Below, piece by piece: positions 53,138-62,113 of a stretch of 64,000 nucleotides of DNA (the stretch's first letter is position 1; each line of letters begins with the position of its first letter). This DNA is from Gammaproteobacteria bacterium (GTDB lineage Bacteria; Pseudomonadota; Gammaproteobacteria; Eutrophobiales; Eutrophobiaceae), in the NCBI GenBank assembly GCA_011772965.1, contig WVYN01000050.1, positions 91,029-155,028 on the forward strand, in the 5' to 3' direction. The notes below the pieces were generated by a model that ran no database searches, was not told the origin of the DNA, and saw nothing but the letters and a program-made list of their open reading frames with translations. Made by a program: the position numbers and the translations under genes.

Positions 53138-54022
53138 TTACGGGCTATTTTCAAGCACAGCGATTCTCTCATTAAGTGGCGGGTGAGTCATGAACAAACG
53201 TTTCAATCCCTGGCCGATACCACCGCGGATTCCAAAGGCCTTCATGGAATCCGGTAATTGATTGGGTGTGTGTACCTGTTGCAATCGCTTCAAAGCATTG
53301 ATCATTTTTTGCCGACTTGCCAGCGCAGCGCCGCCAGCATCGGCACGGAATTCCCGTTGACGTGAGAACCAGAACACAATGATGCTGGCGAGCACAGCAA
53401 GCACCATCTCGGCGATGATTGCCGTAATCCAGAAAGCCGGGCCATGACCGCGTTCAACCTTGAAGACAACACGGTCGACAACGTGACCTATCACGCGCGA
53501 GAAGAAGATCACAAAGGTATTCACCACACCCTGGATCAGGGATAAGGTGATCATGTCGCCATTGGCCACGTGGCTGACCTCATGTCCCAGTACGGCCTCG
53601 AGTTCATCACGGTTCATTTGTTCCAGAATGCCAGAACTGACAGCCACCAGGGCATTGTTGCGGTTTGCGCCGGTAGCAAAGGCGTTAATGTCCGGCGAGG
53701 GATAGATCGCGACTTCCGGCATACCGATGCCGGCTTCCTGCGATTGCCGGTGAACAGTGCTCAACAGCCATTGTTCTGCCTCGTTGCGAGGTTGCTCGAT
53801 AACCCGGGCACCGGTGGTTTTCTTGGCCATCCACTTGGAAATCAGCAAAGAGATAATGGAACCCACCATCCCAAACACGGCAGAGAAGATGAGCAGAGCA
53901 TTGAAGTCAAGGCCAGCCCCCTGTTCGTCAAGGATCCGTTCCACCCCGAGTAAACGCAGGGTGATACTCATGACAATCAGGATGGCAAGGTTGGTAGCAA
54001 GGAACAGGGTAATACGTTTCAT
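53138..54022 (-). CDS. htpX: HtpX-type membrane zinc metalloprotease
   Basis: A 294-residue protein with two N-terminal membrane helices ([20 protein letters not shown], then [20 protein letters not shown]). The catalytic [14 protein letters not shown] (HEXXH) lies near residue 144, with two further hydrophobic segments and the third zinc ligand region near [16 protein letters not shown]. HtpX degrades misfolded membrane proteins alongside FtsH. The C-terminal [12 protein letters not shown] is typical. Length and motifs are complete, although genes on both sides are decayed. Confidence 0.95.
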   Translation of the reverse strand: MKRITLFLATNLAILIVMSITLRLLGVERILDEQGAGLDFNALLIFSAVFGMVGSIISLLISKWMAKKTTGARVIEQPRNEAEQWLLSTVHRQSQEAGIGMPEVAIYPSPDINAFATGANRNNALVAVSSGILEQMNRDELEAVLGHEVSHVANGDMITLSLIQGVVNTFVIFFSRVIGHVVDRVVFKVERGHGPAFWITAIIAEMVLAVLASIIVFWFSRQREFRADAGGAALASRQKMINALKRLQQVHTPNQLPDSMKAFGIRGGIGQGLKRLFMTHPPLNERIAVLENSP

Positions 54023-54088
54023 GGTTATTGTTCTTCCAGGTAAAAATTAACGCTTCATTTATTGGGTCGTGCCGGTGGATTTCAAGGT

Positions 54089-54484
54089 CTAATAAGTTAT
54101 CCGGGCGACGTGACGGATTGTTTGCTTGATGGCGTCCAGGCTGTGGGCCGAGGCGAGCAAATCAGGTTTGGGGATTATCTGGTGTTCAAAGTCCTGCTCT
54201 AACTGAAACCCTTCTCGGCAGACCATTGGATTCAGCCAAAGTACCTGGCGACAACGATTTTTCAGTTCCGTAATTACATTGGAAAGATAGACGGCTGTCA
54301 GGCTCTTGGCGATCTCGGTCTTGCCGACACCGGCTTCACCCTCGATCAGCAGGGGACGCTGGAGCTGTTCCATGAGTGACAGGGTTATCACCAATGTGTC
54401 TTCGGCAATGTAACCCTGGCCATCAAGCTTGCCGCACAGCTGTGCTAACGATTTGTCCATGGGCAGATCATGCATGAGCGCCAT
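54089..54484 (-). pseudogene. deletion-fused remnant of MoxR AAA ATPase and CoxE-like VWA genes
   Basis: A 131-codon frame made of two unrelated parts. Residues of about 10-68 are the start of a MoxR-type ATPase with Walker A GEAGVGKTEIAKSL but no Walker B or sensor motifs. From about residue 75, LKNRCRQVLWLNPMVCREGF resembles the very C-terminus of a CoxE-like VWA protein, which is normally the next gene. A large in-frame deletion joining the 5' end of moxR to the 3' end of coxE explains this. The product would have no ATPase. A Fur-type box lies 61 bp upstream. Confidence 0.75.
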
Positions 54485-54544
54485 AGAAAAATAAAATCAT
54501 CTCAATATAGGAGAAAGAGGCTTAACTGGTCACTTTATTTAAAT

Positions 54545-54563
54545 AATAATGATTCTCATTAAC
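54545..54563. promoter_or_regulatory. Fur-type box in the decayed region
   Basis: AATAATGATTCTCATTAAC matches the 19-bp Fur consensus GATAATGATAATCATTATC at 15 positions, with both AATGAT and TCATT arms intact. It lies 61 bp upstream of the moxR/coxE remnant (minus) and before a startless frame (plus). No iron gene is adjacent, so the site may be an orphan left by a deletion. Confidence 0.55.
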
Positions 54564-54792
54564 GGATGAGAAAATCAATTACTCTCTTAAATTCAATAAG
54601 GTAAAAATCAAAGATTCTCTAAACGTTGATACTTGCGCCTCAGAATCACACGATCTGGATAGCCTGCAGGCCAGATTGGTTTACCTGACGACCCAGGACA
54701 GCATTCACCCCTATACCCGAATTGCCAGCAAGATTGTCGAACACCTGCGCATGCTTTGCAGCCATTTATACATTAGACTGGTCGCGGAGTAA
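54553..54792 (+). pseudogene. startless open frame, possible gene remnant
   Basis: The frame stays open from 54553 to TAA 54790-54792. It reads LDSLQARLVYLTTQDSIHPY and then IASKIVEHLRMLCSHLYIRL with protein-like composition, but it has no usable start codon and its N-terminal part is low in complexity. It looks like the 3' part of a small gene that lost its start. I cannot name the family. The remaining sequence to 54955 holds nothing I can identify. Confidence 0.35.
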
Positions 54793-54955
54793 TACCGCAT
54801 TTACTCGAAACCGATTAACCTGTGGCATGCCTGTTACAGAACGTCTCCGGGCTGAACCGGGGTGTGCATTAGGCCAGCCAGAACGTGGCCTGTATTGACA
54901 TTTTGCGGCTGGATTTTGAGAATAACAGCCCGAAACCAAACCCGTTGCCATCCAG

Positions 54956-55888
54956 ATGAATTCCCGGGAACCGACAGTCATTATTACTACGTTTTACAAG
55001 TTTGTCAGAGTGCTGGATCCACAGGCGCTGCGTGATGAGCTGTATAACAAATGCAAGCGAGCCGGGATTAAAGGCACCATCATCATCGCAAAAGAGGGTA
55101 TTAATGGGACCGTTGCCGGCAGCAGGAAAGCGGTGTACTCTTTGTTAGCCTGTTTCAGGGGTGATGAAAGATTCCAGGACATGGAGCAGAAGGAATCACA
55201 AGCATCATACATCCCGTTTCACAGGTTAAAGATCAAAATTAAACAGGAAATAGTCACCATGGGCCAGCCGGATATCGATCCGAGGCTCAAGGTTGGCACA
55301 CACGTCAACAGCCGCGAGTGGAATGAGCTGGTTAATGACCCGGATGTCATCGTCATTGATACACGCAATGATTATGAAGGCACGGTGGGAACGTTCAAGA
55401 ATGCGGTATCACCCAACACCAAGAGCTTCCGTGAATTCCCGGACTACGTAAAAAAGAACCTGGACCCGGACAAGAATAAAAAAATCGCCATGTTCTGCAC
55501 TGGTGGTATCCGTTGTGAAAAGGCCACGTCCTACCTGCTAAGCCAGGGATTTGATGAGGTCTATCACCTCAAGGGAGGTATTCTTAAATACCTTGATGAT
55601 ATTTCGCCGGAAAATAATCTCTGGCAAGGCGAATGTTTCGTGTTTGATGGCAGGGTAAGCATTAACGAGAAGCTTGAAAAGGGCAAACATGTCATGTGTT
55701 ATGCCTGCCGCATGCCGCTTTCTGAAGGAGAACTGAAATCTGATAAATACGAAGAAGGCATTTCATGTCCATACTGTTGTGATGATTTGACCGAGGAGAA
55801 ACGCCAACGACTAAGGGAACGGCAGTACCAAGTCAAGCTGGCGGAAGCACGTAACGACGTTCATATCGGGAAAGTCATGGAAGACTGA
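54956..55888 (+). CDS. trhO: TrhO-type rhodanese, tRNA uridine(34) hydroxylase
   Basis: A 310-residue YceA/TrhO family protein. The N-terminal domain (residues of about 8-95) has FYKFVRVLDPQALRDEL and KGTIIIAKEGINGTVAGS. The rhodanese domain at about 115-220 carries the active cysteine in FCTGGIRCEKATSYLL near 182. A C-terminal zinc-ribbon-like cysteine cluster follows (CYACRMPLSEGE, then CPYCCDDLTEEKRQRLRER). The family forms 5-hydroxyuridine at tRNA position 34 with oxygen. It stands alone after a decayed region and is convergent with ppiC. Confidence 0.93.
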   Translation: MNSREPTVIITTFYKFVRVLDPQALRDELYNKCKRAGIKGTIIIAKEGINGTVAGSRKAVYSLLACFRGDERFQDMEQKESQASYIPFHRLKIKIKQEIVTMGQPDIDPRLKVGTHVNSREWNELVNDPDVIVIDTRNDYEGTVGTFKNAVSPNTKSFREFPDYVKKNLDPDKNKKIAMFCTGGIRCEKATSYLLSQGFDEVYHLKGGILKYLDDISPENNLWQGECFVFDGRVSINEKLEKGKHVMCYACRMPLSEGELKSDKYEEGISCPYCCDDLTEEKRQRLRERQYQVKLAEARNDVHIGKVMED

Positions 55889-55964
55889 TCCGCTCAGTCC
55901 CTGATGAATTACCACATACTTTATTTCTACAGTGGAAACCGGGTGAAACTACACAATTGATGGC

Positions 55965-56246
55965 CTAGTCTGTGCGGCTGGTGACTTCCAGTAAGTGATA
56001 ACCGAATTGGGTCTTCACTGGGCCCTGAATCTGGTTCACTTCAGCGCTGAAAACGACCTCGTCAAATTCTTTTACCATTTGCCCGGGAGCGAATTCGCCA
56101 AGTTCACCGCCGCGTCTTCCCGAGGGACACCTGGAATGCTGTTTTGCCAGGTCAGCAAAATCAGCACCGGATTCGATCTGGTTTTTAAGATCAATACATT
56201 GTTCTTCTGTATCTACCAGGATATGCCTTGCACTTGCTTTAGCCAA
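55965..56246 (-). CDS. ppiC: parvulin-type peptidyl-prolyl cis-trans isomerase
   Basis: A 93-residue stand-alone parvulin. Start chosen at TTG 56246, with GGAG about 9 nt upstream. This gives the usual family start (AKASARHILVDTEEQC); the in-frame ATG 42 bp further upstream has no such site. Blocks seen: QHSRCPSGRRGGELGEFAPG, MVKEFDEVVF and VKTQFGYHLLEVTSR. Cytoplasmic, with no signal peptide. Confidence 0.92.
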   Translation of the reverse strand: MAKASARHILVDTEEQCIDLKNQIESGADFADLAKQHSRCPSGRRGGELGEFAPGQMVKEFDEVVFSAEVNQIQGPVKTQFGYHLLEVTSRTD

Positions 56247-56314
56247 TGTTATTCTCCGCAGCGAGTAGGTTTTCGGATATGATAGCAATATATCATCATT
56301 GATAAAAACAGATT

Positions 56315-57709
56315 ATGAATCAACCGATTGAACAAGGAACAAGTGAAAACATCCAGAAAGCAGCATTGTTTATGGTGCTGTTAAACGCTTTCACAACGCC
56401 GGTGATGCTGTCAGCAGCCAATGTCGCCCTGCCAGAAATTGCCAGGGATCTGAATATACATGCGGTGATGTTGAGCTGGATTCCAATGGCTTATCTCATG
56501 GCCAGTGCCATGTTTGTACTTGTGTTCGGACGCTTGGCAGATATGTATGGACGTAAGCGAATCTTTATATTGGGCACAAGCAGTGTGATTGTGACATCAC
56601 TTCTGGCAGCTGCCGCACCCAATGGTGAGTTATTGATCACGGCACGGTTCCTTCAAGGTGTCAGTGCGGCAATGTTGTATGCTACACAGATAGCAATTGT
56701 CTCGTCCGTCTTCCCGCCTAAACTGAGAGGTCATGCCATTGGCTTGACCGTGTCGATGATATATCTAGGTCTTACCTTTGGCCCTGCTGCCGGTGGTTAC
56801 TTGATTGAGTTTTCAGGCTGGCGAGCCAGTTTCGTGCTTCATATTCCCTTGGCCATTATTGTCCTACTAATGGCTATTTTCAAAGTAAAAGGGGAGTGGC
56901 AATCCGATCAGCCGGGAAAATTTGATGCCAGGGGCTCTGTCATGTACGCATTAACTATCCTGAGTCTTTGTATCGGAGTTGCCGGTCTGCCAGAGACCTA
57001 TGCCATTATTATCCTGCTGGCAGGCATGGCGGGTATGTTCCTGTTTTTCTATTATGCGCATCATACGACTGATCCCATCTTTGATGTGACGCTGTTTTTT
57101 ACCAACAGGACATTCACCCGTTCCAGTATAGCTTCTTTGATAATCTATACGGCGACGTTCGCTAACGTGGTTTTGATCGGGCTTTACCTGCAATATCTTC
57201 AGGACATGGGTCCGGCCAGGGCGGGGTTATTCATGATGATCCAGCCATTGACCATGGCTATATTTTCACCGATTGTCGGGCGCCTTTCTGACAGGATAGA
57301 GCCCAGGGTAATCGCGACCATTGGAATGTTATTTACTGCGATGGGTTTAGCCATGCTGGCCTTGTTAAACGGTAATGATACCCTGCCATATCTGGCGTCA
57401 GCATTGGTCATTACCGGCCTGGGGTTCAGCCTGTTTTCTTCACCCAACGCCAATGCGATTATGAGCGCGGTTGAAAAACGATACTACGGAAGCGCCTCAG
57501 GTTCGATTGCCACCATGCGGGTACTGGGGCAGATGAGCAGCATGATGCTGGTTGCCCTGGTATTTGCCCTGTTTATCGGCCAGGTAGAGATCGTGCCTGA
57601 AAACTTCGATTCTCTGGAGCAATCGATAAAGTTGTGTTTCTTTATTGCAGCCTTGTTATGTCTTCCCGGTCTGTATTTTTCCATAGCCCGGGGGAAGATT
57701 CACAGCTAG
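56315..57709 (+). CDS. MFS multidrug-type transporter (DHA2-like)
   Basis: A 464-residue protein with about 14 predicted membrane segments. It starts AALFMVLLNAFTTPVMLSAA near residue 16. The MFS signature GRLADMYGRKRIFILG lies near 72, with a second half-motif GRLSDRIEPRVIA near 328. ARFLQGVSAAMLYATQ and GPAAGGYLIEFSGWRASF match the DHA2 drug-proton antiporter group. The substrate cannot be predicted. Divergent from ppiC, with a 68-bp gap. Confidence 0.9.
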   Translation: MNQPIEQGTSENIQKAALFMVLLNAFTTPVMLSAANVALPEIARDLNIHAVMLSWIPMAYLMASAMFVLVFGRLADMYGRKRIFILGTSSVIVTSLLAAAAPNGELLITARFLQGVSAAMLYATQIAIVSSVFPPKLRGHAIGLTVSMIYLGLTFGPAAGGYLIEFSGWRASFVLHIPLAIIVLLMAIFKVKGEWQSDQPGKFDARGSVMYALTILSLCIGVAGLPETYAIIILLAGMAGMFLFFYYAHHTTDPIFDVTLFFTNRTFTRSSIASLIIYTATFANVVLIGLYLQYLQDMGPARAGLFMMIQPLTMAIFSPIVGRLSDRIEPRVIATIGMLFTAMGLAMLALLNGNDTLPYLASALVITGLGFSLFSSPNANAIMSAVEKRYYGSASGSIATMRVLGQMSSMMLVALVFALFIGQVEIVPENFDSLEQSIKLCFFIAALLCLPGLYFSIARGKIHS

Positions 57710-57750
57710 CCAGTCAATCTCGGTATTTAATATGTTACAAAAATAATCCA

Positions 57751-58482
57751 ATGCACATCACTCATCATCAATATTTACTGGTGTTATCAATCATATTTGC
57801 CATATGGTGGATCCTGTTGGCAATTGCACCATATGACAGGGCAGACTGGGCACTGGAAAATGCCCTGGTTTTGGTGGCTGTTGTTCTGATCAGCATTTCG
57901 TGGAGGAAAGTTCCATTATCACGGATTTCCTACACTCTTATATTTATTTTTCTCTGTTTACATGAAGTCGGTGCTCATTTTACCTACTCTCGAACCCCTT
58001 ATGATCAATTTTTTCAATCTGTATTCGGTTTTAGCCTAAATGAATTAGTGGGTTTTCAAAGAAATCACTTTGATCGTGTAGCGCATTTTTTCTACGGTTT
58101 GTTGCTTGCCTACCCGATACGTGAATTGTTCATAAGGGTAGTGCATGTAAAGGGCTTCTGGGCCTACTTTCTACCACTAGATCTGACGATGTCTACTTCT
58201 GCCATGTATGAGTTATTTGAGTGGGGTGCGGCTGAATTATTTGGCGGGGATCTCGGTATTGCTTATCTAGGAACGCAAGGTGATATATGGGATGCTCAGA
58301 AAGACATCGCATTGGCAAGCCTTGGCGCATTAATCGCAATGTTAATCACTGCTTTGTTCAACAGCAGGCTACAGCGTGATTTTGCAAAGGAATGGAACGA
58401 TAGTCTAAAAGTTATAGAAACTGATCCTCTGGGAGAGGATGAAATCATAAGAATGCTCAAAGACAAGCATATTGATCAATAG
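57751..58482 (+). CDS. DUF2238 (YjdF-like) membrane protein
   Basis: A 243-residue protein. Start taken at ATG 57751, after the MFS gene; 39 further codons upstream overlap that gene. About six membrane segments. Conserved family blocks: HEVGAHFTYSRTPYD, NHFDRVAHFFYGLLLAYPIR, YELFEWGAAELFGGDLG and YLGTQGDIWDAQKDIALA, with His, Asp and Glu residues in the membrane region. Function unknown. It may share the MFS transcript. Confidence 0.88.
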   Translation: MHITHHQYLLVLSIIFAIWWILLAIAPYDRADWALENALVLVAVVLISISWRKVPLSRISYTLIFIFLCLHEVGAHFTYSRTPYDQFFQSVFGFSLNELVGFQRNHFDRVAHFFYGLLLAYPIRELFIRVVHVKGFWAYFLPLDLTMSTSAMYELFEWGAAELFGGDLGIAYLGTQGDIWDAQKDIALASLGALIAMLITALFNSRLQRDFAKEWNDSLKVIETDPLGEDEIIRMLKDKHIDQ

Positions 58483-58688
58483 TTTTAACTCTAAATTCAT
58501 TTTTCTTATCGTTACTCTGATCGATCAACTTATCAATTAAATGGGTTATTAAGACCTAATGCATGTTACCCTCTTTGGGGTATATTTCAGGCATAACTAT
58601 ATCAAGCATTTGAAAATTGCTTGACCTGCTTCTCAAAAGTTCATTCAATACTTGCAACTACTGCACAGCTCAACTACAAATATATTTA

Positions 58689-59336
58689 ATGAATATAAAT
58701 CTTCCAGAAACTGTCTTTAATCAATGTGGGGAATTCGTGAGTGATAGAATATGTTCCTCTATGTCACTCATGATGCAAAATGTTGAAGACACCCTATATG
58801 ATATGGCTAAGACTGAGAAATCCAGAACCAAGGCATCCCAGTATTTTGATGCTGTACGAATCATACGCCTTAAAAAATATGAAATGCAAGTGCGGTTTAA
58901 AAACAGGTTTTTATCGATTTATCAATATCGGGTCAGAAGTTTTATAAAGAACCAGTACCTCGCAGACATCACATTTTCAAAAGTCGGTCATCATTCATTC
59001 ACCAAGGAAAAAAACAGTCCGGAAGGCAAGGCTCTGGAAAATACAGTTGAAAAAGTTAATGTGGATTGTCAGTCGGCCCTGCTAAATCTGGACAAGAGAA
59101 TTTGCAATTTACTGGATGACGTGGATGTTAGTTATCTTGGTAATCCTTTGAGGCCTGAACCAATCTTTGAAGCATTCTGGGAATCTTGCCGTGATGTTGA
59201 TTTCAAACCCGAAATACGTTTGTTGCTTGTCAATCTTTTTGAGAGATATGTCGGTCTTGAATTAAAGTATGTTTATGAAGATCTGAATACCTATATTGCA
59301 AACCAGGTCGATATTTCCATTTATCCTGTTGCTTGA
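58689..59336 (+). CDS. hypothetical protein resembling the N-terminal part of DUF1631 proteins
   Basis: A 215-residue soluble protein. Start taken at ATG 58689; 24 further codons are open upstream but AT-rich. The N-terminal region (TVFNQCGEFVSDRICSSMSL, then ASQYFDAVRIIRLKKYEMQV) resembles the start of DUF1631 proteins, which are about 700 residues and end in a PilZ domain. No PilZ or DUF1631 C-terminus is present. It may be a short paralog; by eye the match is suggestive only. The 58483-58688 gap before it holds nothing I can identify. Confidence 0.55.
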   Translation: MNINLPETVFNQCGEFVSDRICSSMSLMMQNVEDTLYDMAKTEKSRTKASQYFDAVRIIRLKKYEMQVRFKNRFLSIYQYRVRSFIKNQYLADITFSKVGHHSFTKEKNSPEGKALENTVEKVNVDCQSALLNLDKRICNLLDDVDVSYLGNPLRPEPIFEAFWESCRDVDFKPEIRLLLVNLFERYVGLELKYVYEDLNTYIANQVDISIYPVA

Positions 59337-59342
59337 TCAAGC

Positions 59343-59828
59343 CTAGTAGTCTATATATTCATTAAAAATGGTTGTGCTGTTATCTTTATGAATCTGGATA
59401 ACAGTAAAAGGGTCCTTTCTTTGACCCATTTCCATTCCCGGCGTACCGACTGGCATACCTGGTACGGATAAACCACGAATTTCCGGTCTCGATAGTAAAA
59501 TCCGTTCTATGTCATCTGCAGGTACATGTCCTTCAATGAAATAATCTTCGATGACAGCTGTATGACAAGAACTCTGAACAGGAGATATACCGAGTCGAGC
59601 TTTGACCGGATTTATATTTTCCAGGACTACATCATTTACTCTAAATTCATGATCCTTGAGATGATCAATCCATTTTTTACAACACTGGCAGTTCGGGTTC
59701 CGGTATACGGTGATTACCTTGTTATTTTCATAGGTCACTTCATCTTTTTGCCAGGTGTTATCGGCGCCATTGGCCGGCGTGAATATGATTAATGAAATCG
59801 ACAATAATAATAAATGTTTTATTTTCAT
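59343..59828 (-). CDS. DUF411 periplasmic protein
   Basis: A 161-residue protein with an N-terminal signal peptide (HLLLLSISLIIFTPANGA). YRNPNCQCCKKWIDHLKDHE near residue 42 holds the conserved cysteines, followed by VQSSCHTAVIEDYFIEGHVP and GLSVPGMPVGTPGMEM with a methionine-rich segment. DUF411 proteins are often linked to copper or other metal handling, and the Cys and Met content fits metal binding. 15 bp separate it from the next gene upstream on the same strand. Confidence 0.9.
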   Translation of the reverse strand: MKIKHLLLLSISLIIFTPANGADNTWQKDEVTYENNKVITVYRNPNCQCCKKWIDHLKDHEFRVNDVVLENINPVKARLGISPVQSSCHTAVIEDYFIEGHVPADDIERILLSRPEIRGLSVPGMPVGTPGMEMGQRKDPFTVIQIHKDNSTTIFNEYIDY

Positions 59829-59843
59829 ATAAGCAGTGGTTTA

Positions 59844-60239
59844 TTAATAATGATCACAGATATGTTGTTGTTTGTCTGTAGTATTATCAGTCGGTAAGGT
59901 CATATTTTGCATCAATTGTTGCGCCATTTCGCCGCATTTTTTCATTTCCTTCACCACCTCTGATGCTGCTATCTCCTTGCTATAGGCAATGGCGGTTTTT
60001 TCGGCCTCTTTCTGATTACCCTTGTCACATAAAGATTTGATTTCTGCCTGCGTTTTTTCCCCCTTACGGGCCAGTTCGTCTAATGCGGACTGGTCAATTT
60101 TTGCCATGCACTGTTGCATCATTTCCGCCTGCTGCATCATTTGCTGCATTTGTTCTTCACTCATGCCTGAATGAGCCAGAGTGGAAAAAACAAACAAAGA
60201 CAAAACCTGTATAAAATATGTACACTTTTTATTTATCAA
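59844..60239 (-). CDS. secreted hypothetical protein, Met/Gln-rich helical
   Basis: A protein of about 131 residues. TTG 60239, with GGGAGAAG about 5 nt upstream, gives a clean signal peptide (NKKCTYFIQVLSLFVFSTLA, then HSG). An ATG at 60260 would add seven residues. The mature part is helical and rich in methionine and glutamine (EEQMQQMMQQAEMMQQCMAK), with four cysteines. It lies 15 bp upstream of the DUF411 gene on the same strand, so a shared periplasmic role, perhaps with metal, is possible. I do not recognise the family. Confidence 0.65.
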   Translation of the reverse strand: MINKKCTYFIQVLSLFVFSTLAHSGMSEEQMQQMMQQAEMMQQCMAKIDQSALDELARKGEKTQAEIKSLCDKGNQKEAEKTAIAYSKEIAASEVVKEMKKCGEMAQQLMQNMTLPTDNTTDKQQHICDHY

Positions 60240-60415
60240 GCTTCTTCTCCCGGAACACACATTGAAATTAATCCAATAACAGGCAACTAAACCGGTAAAA
60301 TGACCAATAATTCATATTGTTGTGCTAATTCACAATAAATTGCTCTCTTTCTATTACAGTTTGACTATAATTCATGAATTGTGTAATTCAAAGTCGATTT
60401 TGAGTAGTTTTATCT

Positions 60416-61195
60416 ATGGATAATAATAACCAGAAGAGAGAACGATTTCGTATCCGGCTTGGTGCTGCCAGAAAAACAAGTTTGTATGGGCTGTCTTTTG
60501 CTTTCCTGGTATTAATGGGACTCATTATATATGGTGATATCCCTTTGGATGTGGATATCATAGCAGGTACAGTAATTGTAGTTTTCCTAGCCTTGCTCGT
60601 GGTTATATATCTGGTTATTAGGGATATCCTGAAACAACTTCAGGAAGCCTACAGCAAGATACAATTAATGTCGATTACGGACGAATTGACACAATTATAT
60701 AACCGGAAGCACTTCTTCTATTTATCAGAGAAAGAACTGGCACGTTCCTACCGATACCGGCATGAACTCAGCTGTATAGTTCTTGATATTGATCAATTTC
60801 TCTCTATCAGGGACAGACAAGGATATCGTGTAAGTGACAAGTTGATACAGGAGATTTCCGAATTACTATCAGATAATTCTAGGGTTACTGATATTATTAC
60901 ACGGTATGATAATGACAGGTTTGTCTGTTTTCTGCCCGAAACGACCCTCGATTCTGCATTGGTTATCTCGAAGCGTTTGCGATCCCTGGTGGAGGGAATA
61001 AACCTTTCAAATGGCAATCAGGATGAGCCAATAACAGTTACTGCAAGTATCGGTGTTACATCTTTCAAGCCGCTAGCAGAGCATGGATCCGGAGCAACTA
61101 CCACAACCATTGATAATATAATTCTTATAGCATTAAAAGCGGTGAAATCTGCGAAAGAACAGGGTGGAAATTTAGTTGAAAAAGTCCGTTATTGA
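60416..61195 (+). CDS. membrane GGDEF-domain protein with degenerate active site
   Basis: A 259-residue protein. Two membrane helices (LYGLSFAFLVLMGLIIYG, then GTVIVVFLALLVVIYLVI) precede a GGDEF fold at about 85-255 (DELTQLYNRKHFFYLSEKEL, then ASIGVTSFKPL). Where active cyclases have GGDEF/GGEEF, this one reads YDNDRFVCFLP, so the key glycines and acidic residues are lost. It is probably not a cyclase; a GTP- or c-di-GMP-sensing or scaffold role is possible. Confidence 0.85.
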   Translation: MDNNNQKRERFRIRLGAARKTSLYGLSFAFLVLMGLIIYGDIPLDVDIIAGTVIVVFLALLVVIYLVIRDILKQLQEAYSKIQLMSITDELTQLYNRKHFFYLSEKELARSYRYRHELSCIVLDIDQFLSIRDRQGYRVSDKLIQEISELLSDNSRVTDIITRYDNDRFVCFLPETTLDSALVISKRLRSLVEGINLSNGNQDEPITVTASIGVTSFKPLAEHGSGATTTTIDNIILIALKAVKSAKEQGGNLVEKVRY

Positions 61196-61243
61196 TATAT
61201 GGAGATTATGTTTTTGCTTATTTCTTAGATAAAAAGAAATAAT

Positions 61244-61996
61244 ATGAAAATACCAGCCAGTGTTTATATGTTAACTTGTAACAGTGAACTTTATTTAGAT
61301 AAAGTTCTTAATAGCATACGTGATTTTGCAGAGATTATAATAGTTGATTCTGGAAGCATGGATAATACTCTAGATTTATGTAAAAAATATGAATGTATAA
61401 TAAGATCCAAAGACTGGATGGGCTATTCGAAACAAAAAGAATATGCAAAGTCATTATGCAGTTACAATTGGGTATTAGATTTGGATAGTGATGAAGAAGT
61501 AGACAATAATTTATTAGAAGATATCAGATATTTAATGGAAAAAGAAAAGCACATATATGATGGTTTGAGGATCCATATACATGATATTTTTTTCAATCGC
61601 GCCAAGCCTGGTTTGGTAAAAACCAACAGTAGAGTCAAGTTTTATCGAGCAGATTGTGGTAGTTATGAAATAGATCGCCTTGTTCATGAATCAGTTAAAT
61701 TGCGAGGTAAATCACGAGTTGCCAAGGGTTATATAATACATCATGGAATAAATAGCATTAGTGCTCGGGTTGACAGAAGTAATCTTTATTCAGGCTTACG
61801 CGCGGAAGAAAAATATAACAAAAACATTAAACCATCTTTGATAAAACTTATACTTATCTTTCCAATTGCGTTTATTAAATCATATTTTATAAAACGTAGC
61901 ATATTTGCTGGTCGCAGTGGATTTATTGGCAGTATAATTACAGCATTTTATGCTTTTTTAAAAGAAGCAAAACTCCATGAGCTAAAAATAAAATAA
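61244..61996 (+). CDS. family 2 glycosyltransferase (WaaE/KdtX-like)
   Basis: A 250-residue GT-A glycosyltransferase. VYMLTCNSELYLDKVLNSI starts the fold, IIIVDSGSMDNTLDLCKKY binds the nucleotide sugar, and NWVLDLDSDEEVD holds the metal-binding DXD-like acids near residue 80. A C-terminal amphipathic or membrane-near region (LILIFPIAFIKSYF) fits the LPS-core WaaE/KdtX group. The gene is clearly more AT-rich than its neighbours and has no surface-polysaccharide genes around it, which suggests transfer. Confidence 0.85.
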   Translation: MKIPASVYMLTCNSELYLDKVLNSIRDFAEIIIVDSGSMDNTLDLCKKYECIIRSKDWMGYSKQKEYAKSLCSYNWVLDLDSDEEVDNNLLEDIRYLMEKEKHIYDGLRIHIHDIFFNRAKPGLVKTNSRVKFYRADCGSYEIDRLVHESVKLRGKSRVAKGYIIHHGINSISARVDRSNLYSGLRAEEKYNKNIKPSLIKLILIFPIAFIKSYFIKRSIFAGRSGFIGSIITAFYAFLKEAKLHELKIK

Positions 61997-62113
61997 TATT
62001 TAATTAATATTAATAACTAACAGTATCAGTATTACCTCGAGCTATTTATAATCTCTTTAATTAGCCTAGTTTTATATTCCATGCTTCAACATTAACCTTT
62101 TATTTCTAATTTT

